Positions 17,097-28,103 of a stretch of 64,000 nt of DNA are shown here, piece after piece. Within the stretch, counting starts at the first letter, position 1, and each line of letters begins with the position of its first letter. The DNA is taken from assembly GCA_019739295.1 (NCBI GenBank), contig JAHHDV010000004.1, positions 40,611-104,610 on the forward strand, in the 5' to 3' direction. The DNA comes from Taibaiella sp. (GTDB taxonomy: Bacteria > Bacteroidota > Bacteroidia > Chitinophagales > Chitinophagaceae). The notes under the pieces were generated by a model that was given only the letters and a program-made list of their open reading frames with translations, was not told the DNA's origin and did no database searches. A program made the translations under genes and the position numbers.

Positions 17097-18608
17097 TTAT
17101 TTTTCGCTGTCCTTTTTTGAAAACCATTTAACAAGATACCGGAAAACGATTGTAGCATTTTGACCTTTATCAAATGTAGCATACTTTTCATAATTTTTAT
17201 ACGTATATGCAGTAAGGAGATATTTTGTAATCTCTTCTAAGCTATTATAGGTCTCTTTATCTGAGACAGAGGGAAGATCATTTAAAATGCCTTTCAGATC
17301 ATTCAAAAGTTCAGGATGGTCTCCGATATTAATTATGCCCTTGAATCCTTTGTACCACGAATTACCAAAGAGGAAGACCGGCTTTCGACATAAAAGTGCT
17401 TCTATACCTATAGTACCGGTCAGCGTAACAATGGCTTGTACCTGATGAATTAACTCCCTGGAATGAATATTTTCATCTAACATCTTCACATTAGGCAATT
17501 GATGAATCCGGGAATAAACATCCGGGTATCTTCCCTTATGCCCATCAAATCTGGGATGGAACTGGGTGCTGTGCTCTTTTACTAGTAAAATCCAGTCATC
17601 CGGCATTTGCTGACTCAGCTGCTTGATGATAGAAACCTGGTTATAAAAATTTCCTGCACTGGGTACAGTAGTCTCTTCCGGCTGGTAATGTAAAGCAAAC
17701 AATAAATATTTCTTATTATTAGCAAATTCGGCTTTAGATACAAATCTGGAATAGTTGGTTTTTAATCTTTTTAGTGTTTTAAGTGTAAGGTAAGAATCCG
17801 CATAAGCAGTGGCATGGTTCTTCGGGAATAGGTTGTAGTAATCCAGATGTCTGTATTTGTGTGCTGTAAGATCAGTCTTAAAGAGCCTGCCAGGTCTCAG
17901 CTTAGCAGTCAACCGGCCGATTTTCGCCCGGTTGTTATTGGATTTCTTCTGGTTGATCATGTATTGGGGAGTAGTACCCCGATCCGCCTGAAACGTTTTG
18001 CACTTTTGGGTCAATTTCTCACTAACCCCTCCGGTTATTTCCTTTGTGGGCAACATGAGCGCCTCCCCCTGTATTTCCTCCATCATATAAAGCAATGAAG
18101 GTTCGAAAGTCGGTTTGAATATCAGGACATCAATACCCAGGTACTTTGCTACTAAGTATATGATATAGTCAAAGCCCCTGTGGGGTGCAATAGAGAAAAT
18201 AACGGTATCTATTTGGTGGTTCAGCAAGGTATTGTACCATTGCGTAGCCAGATCAAAAATGAAGTCCTCCCGCTCGCTGAAATTAAAGGAATAGCCATCC
18301 GCATCCAGCCGGTCCATCATTTTCAAAGCTATCAAGAGCTCACTTCTGTTATTCCAGAACTCCACAGGCAACATCTTTTCCTGATGAACCTTTATTGTAC
18401 TTTCCCCAGGTTGGATCCCTTTCCATGCTAAAATATTCTCGTGGAATATGGTACGTGGTAACGAAGAGGTGACCAGTTCTTTTTTACCATTATCTCCCCA
18501 ACCTATCCAGTAAGACACTTTATGGCCTTCCTGCTCTAAGTGTAATGCTATCGGGATCCAGGGATCAGGCAATACGCCGTTCAGCAGTATATTCCTTTGT
18601 TTAATCAT
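17097..18608 (-). CDS. Capsule polysaccharide biosynthesis-type protein (KpsC/KpsS-like GT-B fold)
   Basis: 503 residues, no membrane segments. The C-terminal half carries the Capsule_synth-like features: FALHYQPEETTVPSAG, DDWILLVKEHSTQFHPRF, VKMLDENIHSRELIHQVQAIVTLTGTIGIEALLCRKPVFLFGNSWY. KpsC/KpsS proteins of this fold transfer Kdo from CMP-Kdo, so a relative beside CMP-nonulosonate genes is a good candidate for the nonulosonate transferase. That role is inferred from context. The gene overlaps the ABC transporter gene by 8 bases. Confidence 0.7.
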   Translation of the reverse strand: MIKQRNILLNGVLPDPWIPIALHLEQEGHKVSYWIGWGDNGKKELVTSSLPRTIFHENILAWKGIQPGESTIKVHQEKMLPVEFWNNRSELLIALKMMDRLDADGYSFNFSEREDFIFDLATQWYNTLLNHQIDTVIFSIAPHRGFDYIIYLVAKYLGIDVLIFKPTFEPSLLYMMEEIQGEALMLPTKEITGGVSEKLTQKCKTFQADRGTTPQYMINQKKSNNNRAKIGRLTAKLRPGRLFKTDLTAHKYRHLDYYNLFPKNHATAYADSYLTLKTLKRLKTNYSRFVSKAEFANNKKYLLFALHYQPEETTVPSAGNFYNQVSIIKQLSQQMPDDWILLVKEHSTQFHPRFDGHKGRYPDVYSRIHQLPNVKMLDENIHSRELIHQVQAIVTLTGTIGIEALLCRKPVFLFGNSWYKGFKGIINIGDHPELLNDLKGILNDLPSVSDKETYNSLEEITKYLLTAYTYKNYEKYATFDKGQNATIVFRYLVKWFSKKDSEK

Positions 18609-20403
18609 AATTTATCATTTGCAGCTCAACCATTCTTTTAAATTTCGGAGAAATATTAATCAGCTGTTTAAAATCTCCGCTGGCTTCGATAGTTTTATTT
18701 CCTAACAGGTATATCTTATCGGCATTCCGGATAGTGGATAGCCGATGTGCGATTACAAGGATTGTAAACTTGCCTTTAAGCTGGTCTATATTGGCCTGGA
18801 TCTCCTTTTCCGTTTCGGAATCCAATGCGGAAGTTGCCTCATCCAATATCAGTAAATCTACATCTTTAAATAATTCCCTCGCTATGGAAATCCTTTGCTT
18901 CTGGCCCCCCGAAAGAGCTACTCCATTATCTCCTAATCTGGTATTTTCCCGATCGGGCATATGCTGGATATAGTGTTCAAGGGATGCTAATTTAATGGCT
19001 TCTTTAAAACGTTCCCTGTTCTGTGCATTAGGCTCTGCCCAAAATGTAACGTTATTGAAAATGGTATCATTAAAGATAACCGGGTCCTGTGAAATATAAC
19101 CGATCCTGGACCTGTATTCTAATACATTGATATCCGAAATTTGTTCTTTGTTATTCAGGTATACCCCACCTTCTGTAGGATGATACAGTCCGGCTAAGAT
19201 ATTGACCAGACTGGTCTTGCCGGATCCGCTCTCTCCTACGAAAGCAGTTGTTTCATTTTTATTAATCTGAACATTTACACCTTCGAGAACGGTAAAATTA
19301 TCAAAACTCAGTGCAAGAGCTCTTGTATTCAGCTGAGAAAACGTAATATTATACGGTGTACCGCCAATCTGTTCCTTATATTCCCTGATCTCTTTATACA
19401 AAGAATTCACAGCTTCAATACTTCCCACATTCTGTAAGAAATTCTGCCAGAAATTTTGAACGCTGGTGAGGTAAGACAAGGCCCTATAAAAAAACAACAG
19501 ACTGACAATGATGGAAGAAAGAGAACCATTCAAATAGTTGATCTGAAACGCTATTACACCCGCAATGATGGCAATGATAATGGGTTCCCGCGTAGAAGAA
19601 GAGATCGCCTGGTAATGGCCCATTCTGAAATTGATCTGCTCTGTCTCTCTGATCACCTTATTGAGTTTCCTGATATACTTGGCAAAATAATTGGTTGCCT
19701 TCAGGTATCTAAAATGTGAAATAGCCTGGATCAGGTAGGCATTGAAATCATGGCTCTTTTTGCTTACATTTACAGATAGCCTTTTGGTTATCTGGAATAT
19801 TCTCTTGTAGATAAAATTAGACAGGGCGGCACCGATCCCGATCAGAATGGCAAATTGCCAGTTGGCAAAGAAAGCCAGGATCACATAGGTCAGTAACATG
19901 ACTACCATCTGTGCGCTCTGAAAATATTGTGTCATGGAAGCAAACAGCTTGGTAACCTCTCCTACCAGCGTATTTTGAATCCTTCCGGCTTCCAGTTTCG
20001 TAAATCCCGGATAGCTTAGTTCCTGGAGCCCTGTCATCAGGGAATGCCTGACTTTTGTAATAAACCGGTATCTTATGAATGTGAAATATTTAATCTGGAA
20101 AAACCTGATCAGGCCTTTTAAACAAAACAATAAAATAAGAAACAAAAGGATGGAATTAAGGTTCAGTTCCAGGCCCATGGCATGAATGATATCTACAAGA
20201 AAAGCCAAATTGCCCAAGTCTCCCTCGGCAACATTCTGATCACCTGCAGCGGCTGATAATAACGGGATAAACATTGCCAGACCGAACCCGTCAAGGAGAC
20301 CGACAATAACATTTACGAACAGGTAGGCAAACAGGTGATTACCAACAATACTCTTGTAGTAGTAAAAATAACCCCAGAAATTATTCTTGAAATCGGCTTT
20401 CAT
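18601..20403 (-). CDS. ABC transporter, fused membrane and ATPase domains (MsbA/PglK-like flippase)
   Basis: 600 residues. An ABC_membrane domain of six helices (about 20-330) is followed by an ATPase (about 350-590) with Walker A GESGSGKTS, Q-loop ISQDPVIF, signature LSGGQKQR, Walker B LLILDEATSALD and the switch His in IAHRLSTI. Half-size exporters of this kind flip lipid-linked oligosaccharides (PglK) or lipids (MsbA). No Wzx-type flippase is seen in the operon, so it is the likely translocator of the glycan intermediate across the inner membrane. Confidence 0.85.
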   Translation of the reverse strand: MKADFKNNFWGYFYYYKSIVGNHLFAYLFVNVIVGLLDGFGLAMFIPLLSAAAGDQNVAEGDLGNLAFLVDIIHAMGLELNLNSILLFLILLFCLKGLIRFFQIKYFTFIRYRFITKVRHSLMTGLQELSYPGFTKLEAGRIQNTLVGEVTKLFASMTQYFQSAQMVVMLLTYVILAFFANWQFAILIGIGAALSNFIYKRIFQITKRLSVNVSKKSHDFNAYLIQAISHFRYLKATNYFAKYIRKLNKVIRETEQINFRMGHYQAISSSTREPIIIAIIAGVIAFQINYLNGSLSSIIVSLLFFYRALSYLTSVQNFWQNFLQNVGSIEAVNSLYKEIREYKEQIGGTPYNITFSQLNTRALALSFDNFTVLEGVNVQINKNETTAFVGESGSGKTSLVNILAGLYHPTEGGVYLNNKEQISDINVLEYRSRIGYISQDPVIFNDTIFNNVTFWAEPNAQNRERFKEAIKLASLEHYIQHMPDRENTRLGDNGVALSGGQKQRISIARELFKDVDLLILDEATSALDSETEKEIQANIDQLKGKFTILVIAHRLSTIRNADKIYLLGNKTIEASGDFKQLINISPKFKRMVELQMINYD

Positions 20404-20427
20404 TCAATTCAGTTTATTAGGCTTGAT

Positions 20428-21438
20428 TTATAGGTCTAAATATTTCCATTGCAAAGGTGTGCCGATTTGTAAGTCTTCTTTGGCTTTTTTCCCAAGAACT
20501 TCGAAATAGTACTTGGGATGTAACCCAAAGCCCGGCCTTACAGACTTAATATTTTCTGCCGTGATCACTTCTCCTTTTTGGATATCGCAGGATACGAACA
20601 AGGATCTCCTTCTGTTCCTGTTTCTCTCGGTTAGTTCATACTTGATTTCACCCAATGCGGCCATTGCTTCGTGACAGGCATTGACCATTTGTTTGAATTC
20701 TTCGGGCTCCATAGAGAAGGCCGCATCAGGACCTCCCTGATTTCTGTCCAGAATAAAATGCTTTTCAATTACTCTTGCTCCTAATGCCACGGCTACGACA
20801 GGTACGGTACTCCCCATAGTATGATCAGAAAGTCCGACTTTCACTCCAAAGGTATCCCTCAGGTTAGGAATGGTCATCAGGTTTGCCATGTCGGCAGCTG
20901 CCGGATATTCGGAAGTACATTTCAGAAGTGTGATATCATTATTCCCTGATTCTCGACAGGTTTCCACTGCGAGTTCAATATCGGATAAACTGGCAACACC
21001 TGTGGAAATGATTATTGGTTTACCTTGACTGGCTGTATATGCGATCAATGGGATATCGGTAATTTCAAAGGAAGCAATTTTATATCTTGGGACATTCAGA
21101 GAGAATAATAAATCTACCCCTTCCTTATCGAAAGGTGAAGAAAAAAATTCTAATCCTTTTGATTCAGCATATTCTTTTAACGGTTTATGCCAGGCATACG
21201 GCAAAGATGCCTCTTTGTACAAATCATATAATCTTCTACCTTCCCAAAGGCTGCCCTTTCTAGCCATAAAGATCTCTGACTCTACATCCAGCGTCAGTGA
21301 ATCTGCAGTGTAAGTTTGAATTTTTACTGCATCGGCACCACTTTCTGCAATCGCATCTATTGTACGATAGGCTAAATCCAAATCATTATTATGATTTGCC
21401 GAGATTTCTGCAATGATATACAAAGATTGATCATTCAT
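20428..21438 (-). CDS. pseI: Pseudaminic acid synthase (NeuB/PseI family)
   Basis: 336 residues. A NeuB TIM barrel (AEISANHNNDLDLAYRTIDAIAESGADAVKIQTYTADSLT, FSSPFDKEGVDLL, KIASFEITDIPLI, STGVASLSDIE) is followed by a C-terminal SAF antifreeze-like domain (RRSLFVSCDIQKGEVITAENIKSVRPG, GLHPKYYFEVLGKKAKEDLQIGTPL). Wording near IEKHFILDRNQGGPDAAFSMEPEEF and the SAF part fits PseI rather than sialate NeuB. It condenses 2,4-diacetamido-2,4,6-trideoxy-L-altrose with phosphoenolpyruvate. Overlaps the acyltransferase by 4 bases. Legionaminate synthase is the main alternative. Confidence 0.88.
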   Translation of the reverse strand: MNDQSLYIIAEISANHNNDLDLAYRTIDAIAESGADAVKIQTYTADSLTLDVESEIFMARKGSLWEGRRLYDLYKEASLPYAWHKPLKEYAESKGLEFFSSPFDKEGVDLLFSLNVPRYKIASFEITDIPLIAYTASQGKPIIISTGVASLSDIELAVETCRESGNNDITLLKCTSEYPAAADMANLMTIPNLRDTFGVKVGLSDHTMGSTVPVVAVALGARVIEKHFILDRNQGGPDAAFSMEPEEFKQMVNACHEAMAALGEIKYELTERNRNRRRSLFVSCDIQKGEVITAENIKSVRPGFGLHPKYYFEVLGKKAKEDLQIGTPLQWKYLDL

Positions 21439-21952
21439 TTCCTAACCCATATTTTTTTTTTAAACTCTTCAATCGTAGTTATCTTCTTGGCCGGAACTCC
21501 TCCTACAACAATTCTATCTTCAACAGATTTTGTAACTATAGAACCAGCAGCTATCAAGCAAGATCTCCCGATTCTTACACCGGCTGTTATGGCACTTTGA
21601 GCTCCGATCCATGTCCCTCTTCCTATATAAATTGGCTCAGCTTTAAAACCGCCAAATCGAAAACTATCTCCTTTCATCAAGTGATTTGAAGCTGTAATTG
21701 AAACGAAATTCCCAATTAATACCTCATCATCAAGTTTAATTTCACCTTGGCCTAAATAAGTGTTGAAACCAATATAAACATTATCTCCTACTTCTAGTCC
21801 ATTAGGATTAAAAATATAAGCCTGACTAGCAACTTTGAAATTTTTTCCATACGACTTTAAATATGGTTCGTATAATTTTCCCCCTGACCCTATCTCCCAA
21901 GGGACCATCTGGAATAAAAAGCATTTGCCATTTTATCTTTATCCTCGCCCAT
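21435..21952 (-). CDS. Hexapeptide-repeat acyltransferase inside the pse genes, frame broken once
   Basis: About 172 residues after correction. Left-handed beta-helix repeats (IFNPNGLEVGDNVYIGFNTYLGQGEIKLDDEVLIGNFVSITASNH, IYIGRGTWIGAQSAITAGVRIGRSCLIAAGSIVTKSV, VGGVPAKKI) with the usual acetyl-CoA-type C-terminus. The ATG at 21952 directly follows the pseG stop (TAA ATG), and MGEDKDKMANAFY is joined to MVPWEIGSG by supplying one missing base near 21911-21920. Located between pseG and pseI, it is a candidate for the N-acetyltransferase step normally done by the GNAT enzyme PseH; O-acetylation of the sugar is the alternative. Confidence 0.8.
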
Positions 21953-22948
21953 TTAGTTATTGGCTTCATAAATCATAAAATTATCACTAATAATTTTGTA
22001 TATTCTTTCAACTCCTTTCGTATCAAATAAACTCCTCATTTTTAATGAAATTCTCTTTCTTCTTTCGGAATTACTCAACAGATCTATAACCGAAGTGTAT
22101 ATTTTTTTCTTCATCCAGTTCATTGTGTACTCCTAAATTGATTCCAGCCCCTTTTTCAACCAACTCCTGAGTGATCTCAAACTGTTTTTTTGTGAATAGA
22201 GATTGCTAAAAATGGTATACCCACTACACTAGCTTCATATCTAGTCAATCCTCCATTAATAATAGCTATATCATTTTCAGAAAATAATTTGACAAGATTA
22301 TCGGTAAATCCAATTAATTCCACATTTGGGTATAAGTCTGAAACTCTCTTCAATTCATTATAATCGTTTGCCTTTTCAGAAAGTAAGATTGTAATACTCA
22401 AAGTGCTGTCTTTAAACAAGGCTTTTTAGGACTTTTAATGTCAGACTATAGGGATCTGTACCTCCCATAGTTACTATAATCTTTTTTGAATCCGGATTAA
22501 TCTGAAAATAAGAATGATTAAATTCCTCTCTAAATGTTAGATAATCTCTCCCCACATATATTTTAGTTCTGCTTGCGGTAATAATTTCAGAATCCTTTAC
22601 AGAAGGAAAAAATGATATATGTTCAAATCTCTTTTTTAAATCGAACATAAATAGTGTTATTGAAACTATAAATAATTTTGTTTTAGACAACCAGGACAAA
22701 CTATCGTAATCACTCTCTATACTATCAATAATAACAACATCATAATCTGACTCCAAAAATTCCAAATCTTGTTCGCAGAACGATCTTACAACAACAAAAT
22801 CTCCATCGAAGGAGAATATACAGGATTCCGGTACTATTATTTTAACTGAATTATTTTTGCTTGTAAAGAATGAATACAGCATCCGCGTCCTGGAGATATG
22901 TCCAAAACCTATTGATAAAGATCCATTAGTTATAAAAGCTATATTCAT
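21953..22948 (-). CDS. pseG: PseG-like UDP-sugar hydrolase, frame broken three times
   Basis: GT-B fold protein of about 330 residues after correction. The start MNIAFITNGSLSIGFGHISR has the glycine-rich GxGH motif with the catalytic-type His of PseG, and the middle KKIIVTMGGTDPYSLTLKVLKSL is the PseG second-domain opening; INGGLTRYEASVVGIPFLAIS follows. Extra bases lie in T5 at 22423-22427, T7 at 22186-22192 and T7 at 22102-22108. PseG removes UDP from UDP-2,4-diacetamido-trideoxy-altrose. Sequence match is weaker than for PseB, PseC, PseF and PseI. The start ATG directly follows the ATP-grasp stop. Confidence 0.75.
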
Positions 22949-24141
22949 CTATTCCACTATTATTTGAACTTCATTTCTAAAGATTTCAACCCGTTTTTCT
23001 GCTTCTTCGACATTATCACCATAGGCTACAATCTTACCTATTCTGTCTGTTCCCTTTCTCAATTGATTTATTTGTTCTCCAATTGAGGTAGTTATTTCAA
23101 ACTCTAAAATCTGGTTTCTCATTTCTTTATCATTTACTTCAAAACCTCGGTAAACACCATCTTTAGGAGATTCTATAATGATTGCAGCTACAGGTTTTTC
23201 AAATTTCAACTGCAAATCAACCTCTTCACCAATAGCATTCAATATTGTATTTTTCACCCAATCAATTCCGGTATGATAATATACTAATTCTGGCAAAACA
23301 AGTCGCCCCGATTCTAGCTCCTATTTCAATAACCTTAAACCCGCTTAGTATTGACATCCAATATTAAATCAATATTAGCGGGACCATTTTCAATTCCTAC
23401 AGCTTCTACAGCATTTTTAATATCGGCTATCGCTTGTTTACTTTCTTCTTCATTTAACATAACGAATGGGAAAGAATGCCCTATTGGAATCATATACGGA
23501 GGATGGGACATCGTGTCATTGTGCAACAATACAAGTTCACACTTCCCGTCTACAGAAAATGTCTGTGCTCCAAATTCAATACCCTCTATAAACTCTTCTA
23601 TAATGATAGCATTTTGCCTAGCATATTTTAAAGACTCATTGTATGCATCTGTCACTTCTTCAATCTTGGATATCTTAGTGATACCTCTGCTACCGGAGCT
23701 ATCCGGAGCTTTTACAACACAAGGGAATCCGATTTTTTTCGCAGTTGCCTCTGCCTCCACTAAATTCTTTACGATTTCAAAAATAGGTTGGGCTGCATTT
23801 TTATCTTTGAGCTTTTGCCGTGTTAGGTTTTTATTGCTACAAACCTGGGCAGTTTCAAAGTTTACTCCTTTTAAACCTAATCGGTCATTAATAAATCCTA
23901 TTGTAGGTACAGGAAGATCACTCTGCATTGTCATGGCTCCCTTTACCTTATGTTTCTTGGCTATTTCTAGAACCCCCTCTTTATCGATAATATCTACTGC
24001 ATATGAATAATCTGCTATTTTCATTCCTACAGCATCAGGATTTTTATCAACTACTACTACCTTTAAGCCTAAATCTTTAGCTGAAAGGATGGCCGGAACT
24101 TGACCAAACCCTCCTCCAACTATTAATATACTTTCTCTCAT
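22949..24141 (-). CDS. ATP-grasp ligase embedded between pseF and pseG, frame broken twice
   Basis: About 396 residues after removing extra bases at 23337-23342 and 23295-23298. A Rossmann-like N-domain (ESILIVGGGFGQVPAI, LKVVVVDKNPDAVG) is followed by an ATP-grasp core (KNLTRQKLKD, FPCVVKAPDSSGSRGITKI, IIIEEFIEGIEFGAQTFSVDG, with the metal-binding GPANIDLIL and KVIEIGARIGATC) and a C-terminal domain (PVAAIIIESPKDGVYRGF). It resembles PurK/PurT and carboxylate-amine ligases. It is not a standard member of the pseudaminate pathway. Likely role, inferred: activation of a carboxylic acid for attachment to an amino group of the nonulosonate or its precursor. Confidence 0.78.
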
Positions 24142-24153
24142 GTGTTCAATATT

Positions 24154-24823
24154 TTATACTTGATTTCCGCTATTTCCCCAATCTTCTAATGTGTCAATAT
24201 CCTGTGCTATTTTTTCAGACACGATCAGTCCTCCCTTATTTTCTCCTTCTAACCCATTTGGAAAATGCATCCAATAAAAAAGTCCTGCATCGTGAAAGGT
24301 TTCTTCTAAATCTTGCGAACGGGTCAAAATATGTTCAGGTTGGATCATCTCTATCTTACCCTCATTGCAACGTATCGCTCTTTGAATGGGATAACCAAAC
24401 TTAACGATCGGTCGCACAGAATCAAATCCCTTTTCTAACATGAAATGATAGGCATCTGTCAAAATATTCTGATTTACAAAAGGTGCTGTCGGTAAAATAC
24501 AGCATATATGATCAAACGTTTTATTCGATTTTTTGTAATTGTCCGTTACTTCACTGATTACAGCTTTGAGTGGTGCAAAATCATCAGAAGTCTCTTCAGA
24601 CCTGAAAAAAGGGAACTTTAGCTCCGTATTTTCTTGCGAGTTGTGCTATTTCTTCGTCATCGGTAGATACCATTACTTCTTCAAACAAATTCGACTGAAG
24701 TGCTGCTTCAATCGAATATGCTATAATGGGTTTCCCTAAAAATTCCTTTATATTCTTTCTTGGGATCCGTTTACTGCCTCCTCTTGCAGGAATGATGCAA
24801 AGATTATTTCTGGTAATATTCAT
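24154..24823 (-). CDS. pseF: Pseudaminic acid cytidylyltransferase (PseF), frame broken once
   Basis: 222 residues after removing one base from A6 at 24605-24610. N-terminal nucleotidyltransferase signature LCIIPARGGSKRIPRKNIKEFLGKPIIAYSIEAAL, then VSTDDEEIAQLARKYGA, and after the break EETSDDFAPL, HICCILPTAPF, DSVRPIVKFGYPIQRAI and HDAGLFYWM, all typical of PseF. It makes the CMP-activated sugar from CTP. The reading frame overlaps the end of pseC by 20 bases. Confidence 0.88.
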
Positions 24824-25993
24824 TTACACAATTAATAACATACTGTTGCTCTTCATCAGTCAACGTCGGATACATCGGCAGACTAATACAGTGTTGATAA
24901 TAAGTCTCAGCATGAGGCCTGTCCCCTTCCTTCCACCCGAATTGCCTGTAATACGGCATCAAATGACAAGGGATATAATGTATCTGAGCAAAAATCCTTT
25001 TTGTCCTCAGGAAATCATACAGCCCTAGCCGGTCTTCTACTTCCAATACATATAAATGATATGCATGCCCCTCCACAGAGCCTGACTGGCCTTTGAGATA
25101 CGGCTTCCCGGTAAATGCATCCTGATAAGTTTTGGCAATGGCTCTTCTTCTTTCAACACCTTCGTCCGCTCTTTGCAGTTGACTATTTCCCAGAGCGGCC
25201 TGGAAATCTGTAATGCGGTAGTTATAGCCCAAGGTTTGCATTTCCATATACCATGAAGGGTATTCATCTTTACCCCCTGCAAATTCTATCGAGTTGGTAT
25301 ATAAATCATTATCTTTTACGATACCGTGTGTCCTCAGCTGTAACAATCTCCGATACAGCGCTTCGTCATTTGTAGTAATCATTCCTCCTTCGCCAGAAGC
25401 AATATGCTTGACAGGATGAAAGGAAAAAATGGCCAGCTCGGCAAAATTACTGTTTTCCGCAAAGCTGCTGATGCCCATTGCTGTCTGTAAAATATCCCCC
25501 CGGGGCATGGCAGGCATCTTCGATGATCCAGAGGTCATACTCATCTGCCAATTTTCTGAATGCCTCCAGGTTGACCGCCCTGCCTGCAAAATCAACCGGG
25601 ATCACCCCTTTGTAAGTTCCTTTGGGAGAAGATTCCAACAGTTTTTTTTACGGAATTTATATCTAACAAATAAGTTTCCGGATCTATATCTCCGAATATG
25701 ACCTCACCTCCGCAATATCTCACACAATTGGCAGAAGCTGCAAAGGTAATAGGTGTGGTAATCACTTTGTCGCCTTCTTTGACATCCAAAGCCAAGGCAC
25801 AAAGGTGTAAAGCAGCTGTTCCATTTGCCAGCGCAACCGCATATCTGGCACCTACGTAATGTGCAAAATTCTTTTCGAATTCCGCAATCTTAGGCCCCTG
25901 AGTCAAATAGTCGGATTTCAGGGTTTCAATCACCACCTGAATATCTGCTTCAGTAATATTCTGGCGACCGTATGGGATAACTTTATTTTCCAT
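24804..25993 (-). CDS. pseC: UDP-4-keto-sugar aminotransferase (PseC), frame broken twice
   Basis: DegT/DnrJ/EryC1/StrS family, 395 residues after removing one base from T8 at 25642-25649 and one from T4 at 25453-25456. Visible: IPYGRQNITEADIQVVIETLKSDYLTQGP at the start, ANGTAALHLCALAL, TTPITFAASANCVRYCGG, IIEDACHAPGG, and the PLP lysine in FSFHPVKHIASGEGG (about residue 195). It puts the C4 amino group on UDP-4-keto-6-deoxy-L-AltNAc. I prefer MENKVIPYG (25993), just after the pseB stop, over the in-frame ATG 12 bases upstream. Confidence 0.9.
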
Positions 25994-25994
25994 T

Positions 25995-27016
<1,022 letters not shown>

Positions 27017-27020
27017 TTAT

Positions 27021-28085
27021 TTAATTTATAATATCTTTATATATTTTCAATATGGTTAATATCAGTACGATTATAAATCCTCCCAAGACTGCTCCTAAAA
27101 GCGAGAAAACAACAGGGTCCTTCTTGTCCAATGGCAAAGGCAGTATAGGTCTGTCAATAACCTGAAGCACCGGAGTCTCCTTTGCAAGCGTCAGCTTTGC
27201 AGACTCCAGTTGCTGCCTCAACTGTACATAAAGCCTGGAGCTTACATCCGCATCTACAGCTTTTTTTTGTGGAGACACCTTAATCGTCTGTAAGTTAGGA
27301 TTAGGATAAGGGATTTGTTCTATTGCTTCTGCAGATTCAAAAATATTTATACTCATTGAAGTTTCGGCATCTCGTATACTTTGCTCCAATACAGTTATCT
27401 GATCTTTTAAATAACCTGTCTTTGTTTCTATATAATAGGAATTTACACTTTGTACTAAATTGTTCAAAAATAAAAGTGCAAACAATTCATTAAAGTGACT
27501 GAATTTTAAATTAATAACTCCCTCCGTAGCTTCCTGTAATTTAGCTTCATAATACTCCTCTTTTATTATTGAAACTGCCATATTCAGAATTTGTTCATGA
27601 TCTCTCGTAAGGTGACTGGTATCAGCTGCATTCAGGCTCATGTAAGTAGGAATACTTACTCCTCTTTCCTGCATTTTTTTTATCTTTTCCTGAATGACAG
27701 GGTCGACTTCCAAAAACATTTGAATTAATGGTTTCTTGCTATTGTCATTAATTTCAACAGAACTAAGCAAGGCCTTCCTTATCATCCCTTTTGACTTATA
27801 GAGCCACAATAAATTCAGCCCCTGGAATAAATTAGCATTACCGGAAGAAGATAATTGAGGAATTGAGATGGTTGAGACATCTCCTCCTCCTGTATTGGTT
27901 TGAAATACAAGATTTGTTTCGCCTATAAACATCTTTGATGCCGAAATAGCATAGATGTATCCCCCTATTAAACCAAGAACAACAAGTATGGAAATAAGTA
28001 CCCATTTCTTGATAATAAAACCCAACCAGTCTTTTACTGTTAAAATGATCTCTTTGGGAGTTACCGTTTTAGTATTTTCTTCCAT
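27021..28085 (-). CDS. Chain-length determinant protein (Wzz family)
   Basis: 354 residues with the Wzz layout: a cytoplasmic start, a membrane helix at about 28-50 (WVLISILVVLGLIGGYIYAI), a long periplasmic domain rich in coiled coil, and a second helix near the C-terminus (about 322-346) preceded by PILPLPLDKKDP. There is no tyrosine-kinase domain. It controls polymer length or the export channel together with the Wza protein. Seven bases separate it from pseB. Confidence 0.88.
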   Translation of the reverse strand: MEENTKTVTPKEIILTVKDWLGFIIKKWVLISILVVLGLIGGYIYAISASKMFIGETNLVFQTNTGGGDVSTISIPQLSSSGNANLFQGLNLLWLYKSKGMIRKALLSSVEINDNSKKPLIQMFLEVDPVIQEKIKKMQERGVSIPTYMSLNAADTSHLTRDHEQILNMAVSIIKEEYYEAKLQEATEGVINLKFSHFNELFALLFLNNLVQSVNSYYIETKTGYLKDQITVLEQSIRDAETSMSINIFESAEAIEQIPYPNPNLQTIKVSPQKKAVDADVSSRLYVQLRQQLESAKLTLAKETPVLQVIDRPILPLPLDKKDPVVFSLLGAVLGGFIIVLILTILKIYKDIIN

Positions 28086-28103
28086 TTATATAAATATCGT
28101 TTA

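Noticed and set aside
20428..21438. Sialic acid (Neu5Ac) synthase
   Set aside because: The neighbours pseB, pseC and pseF and the C-terminal SAF wording fit pseudaminate; no NeuC or NanE-type gene is present.
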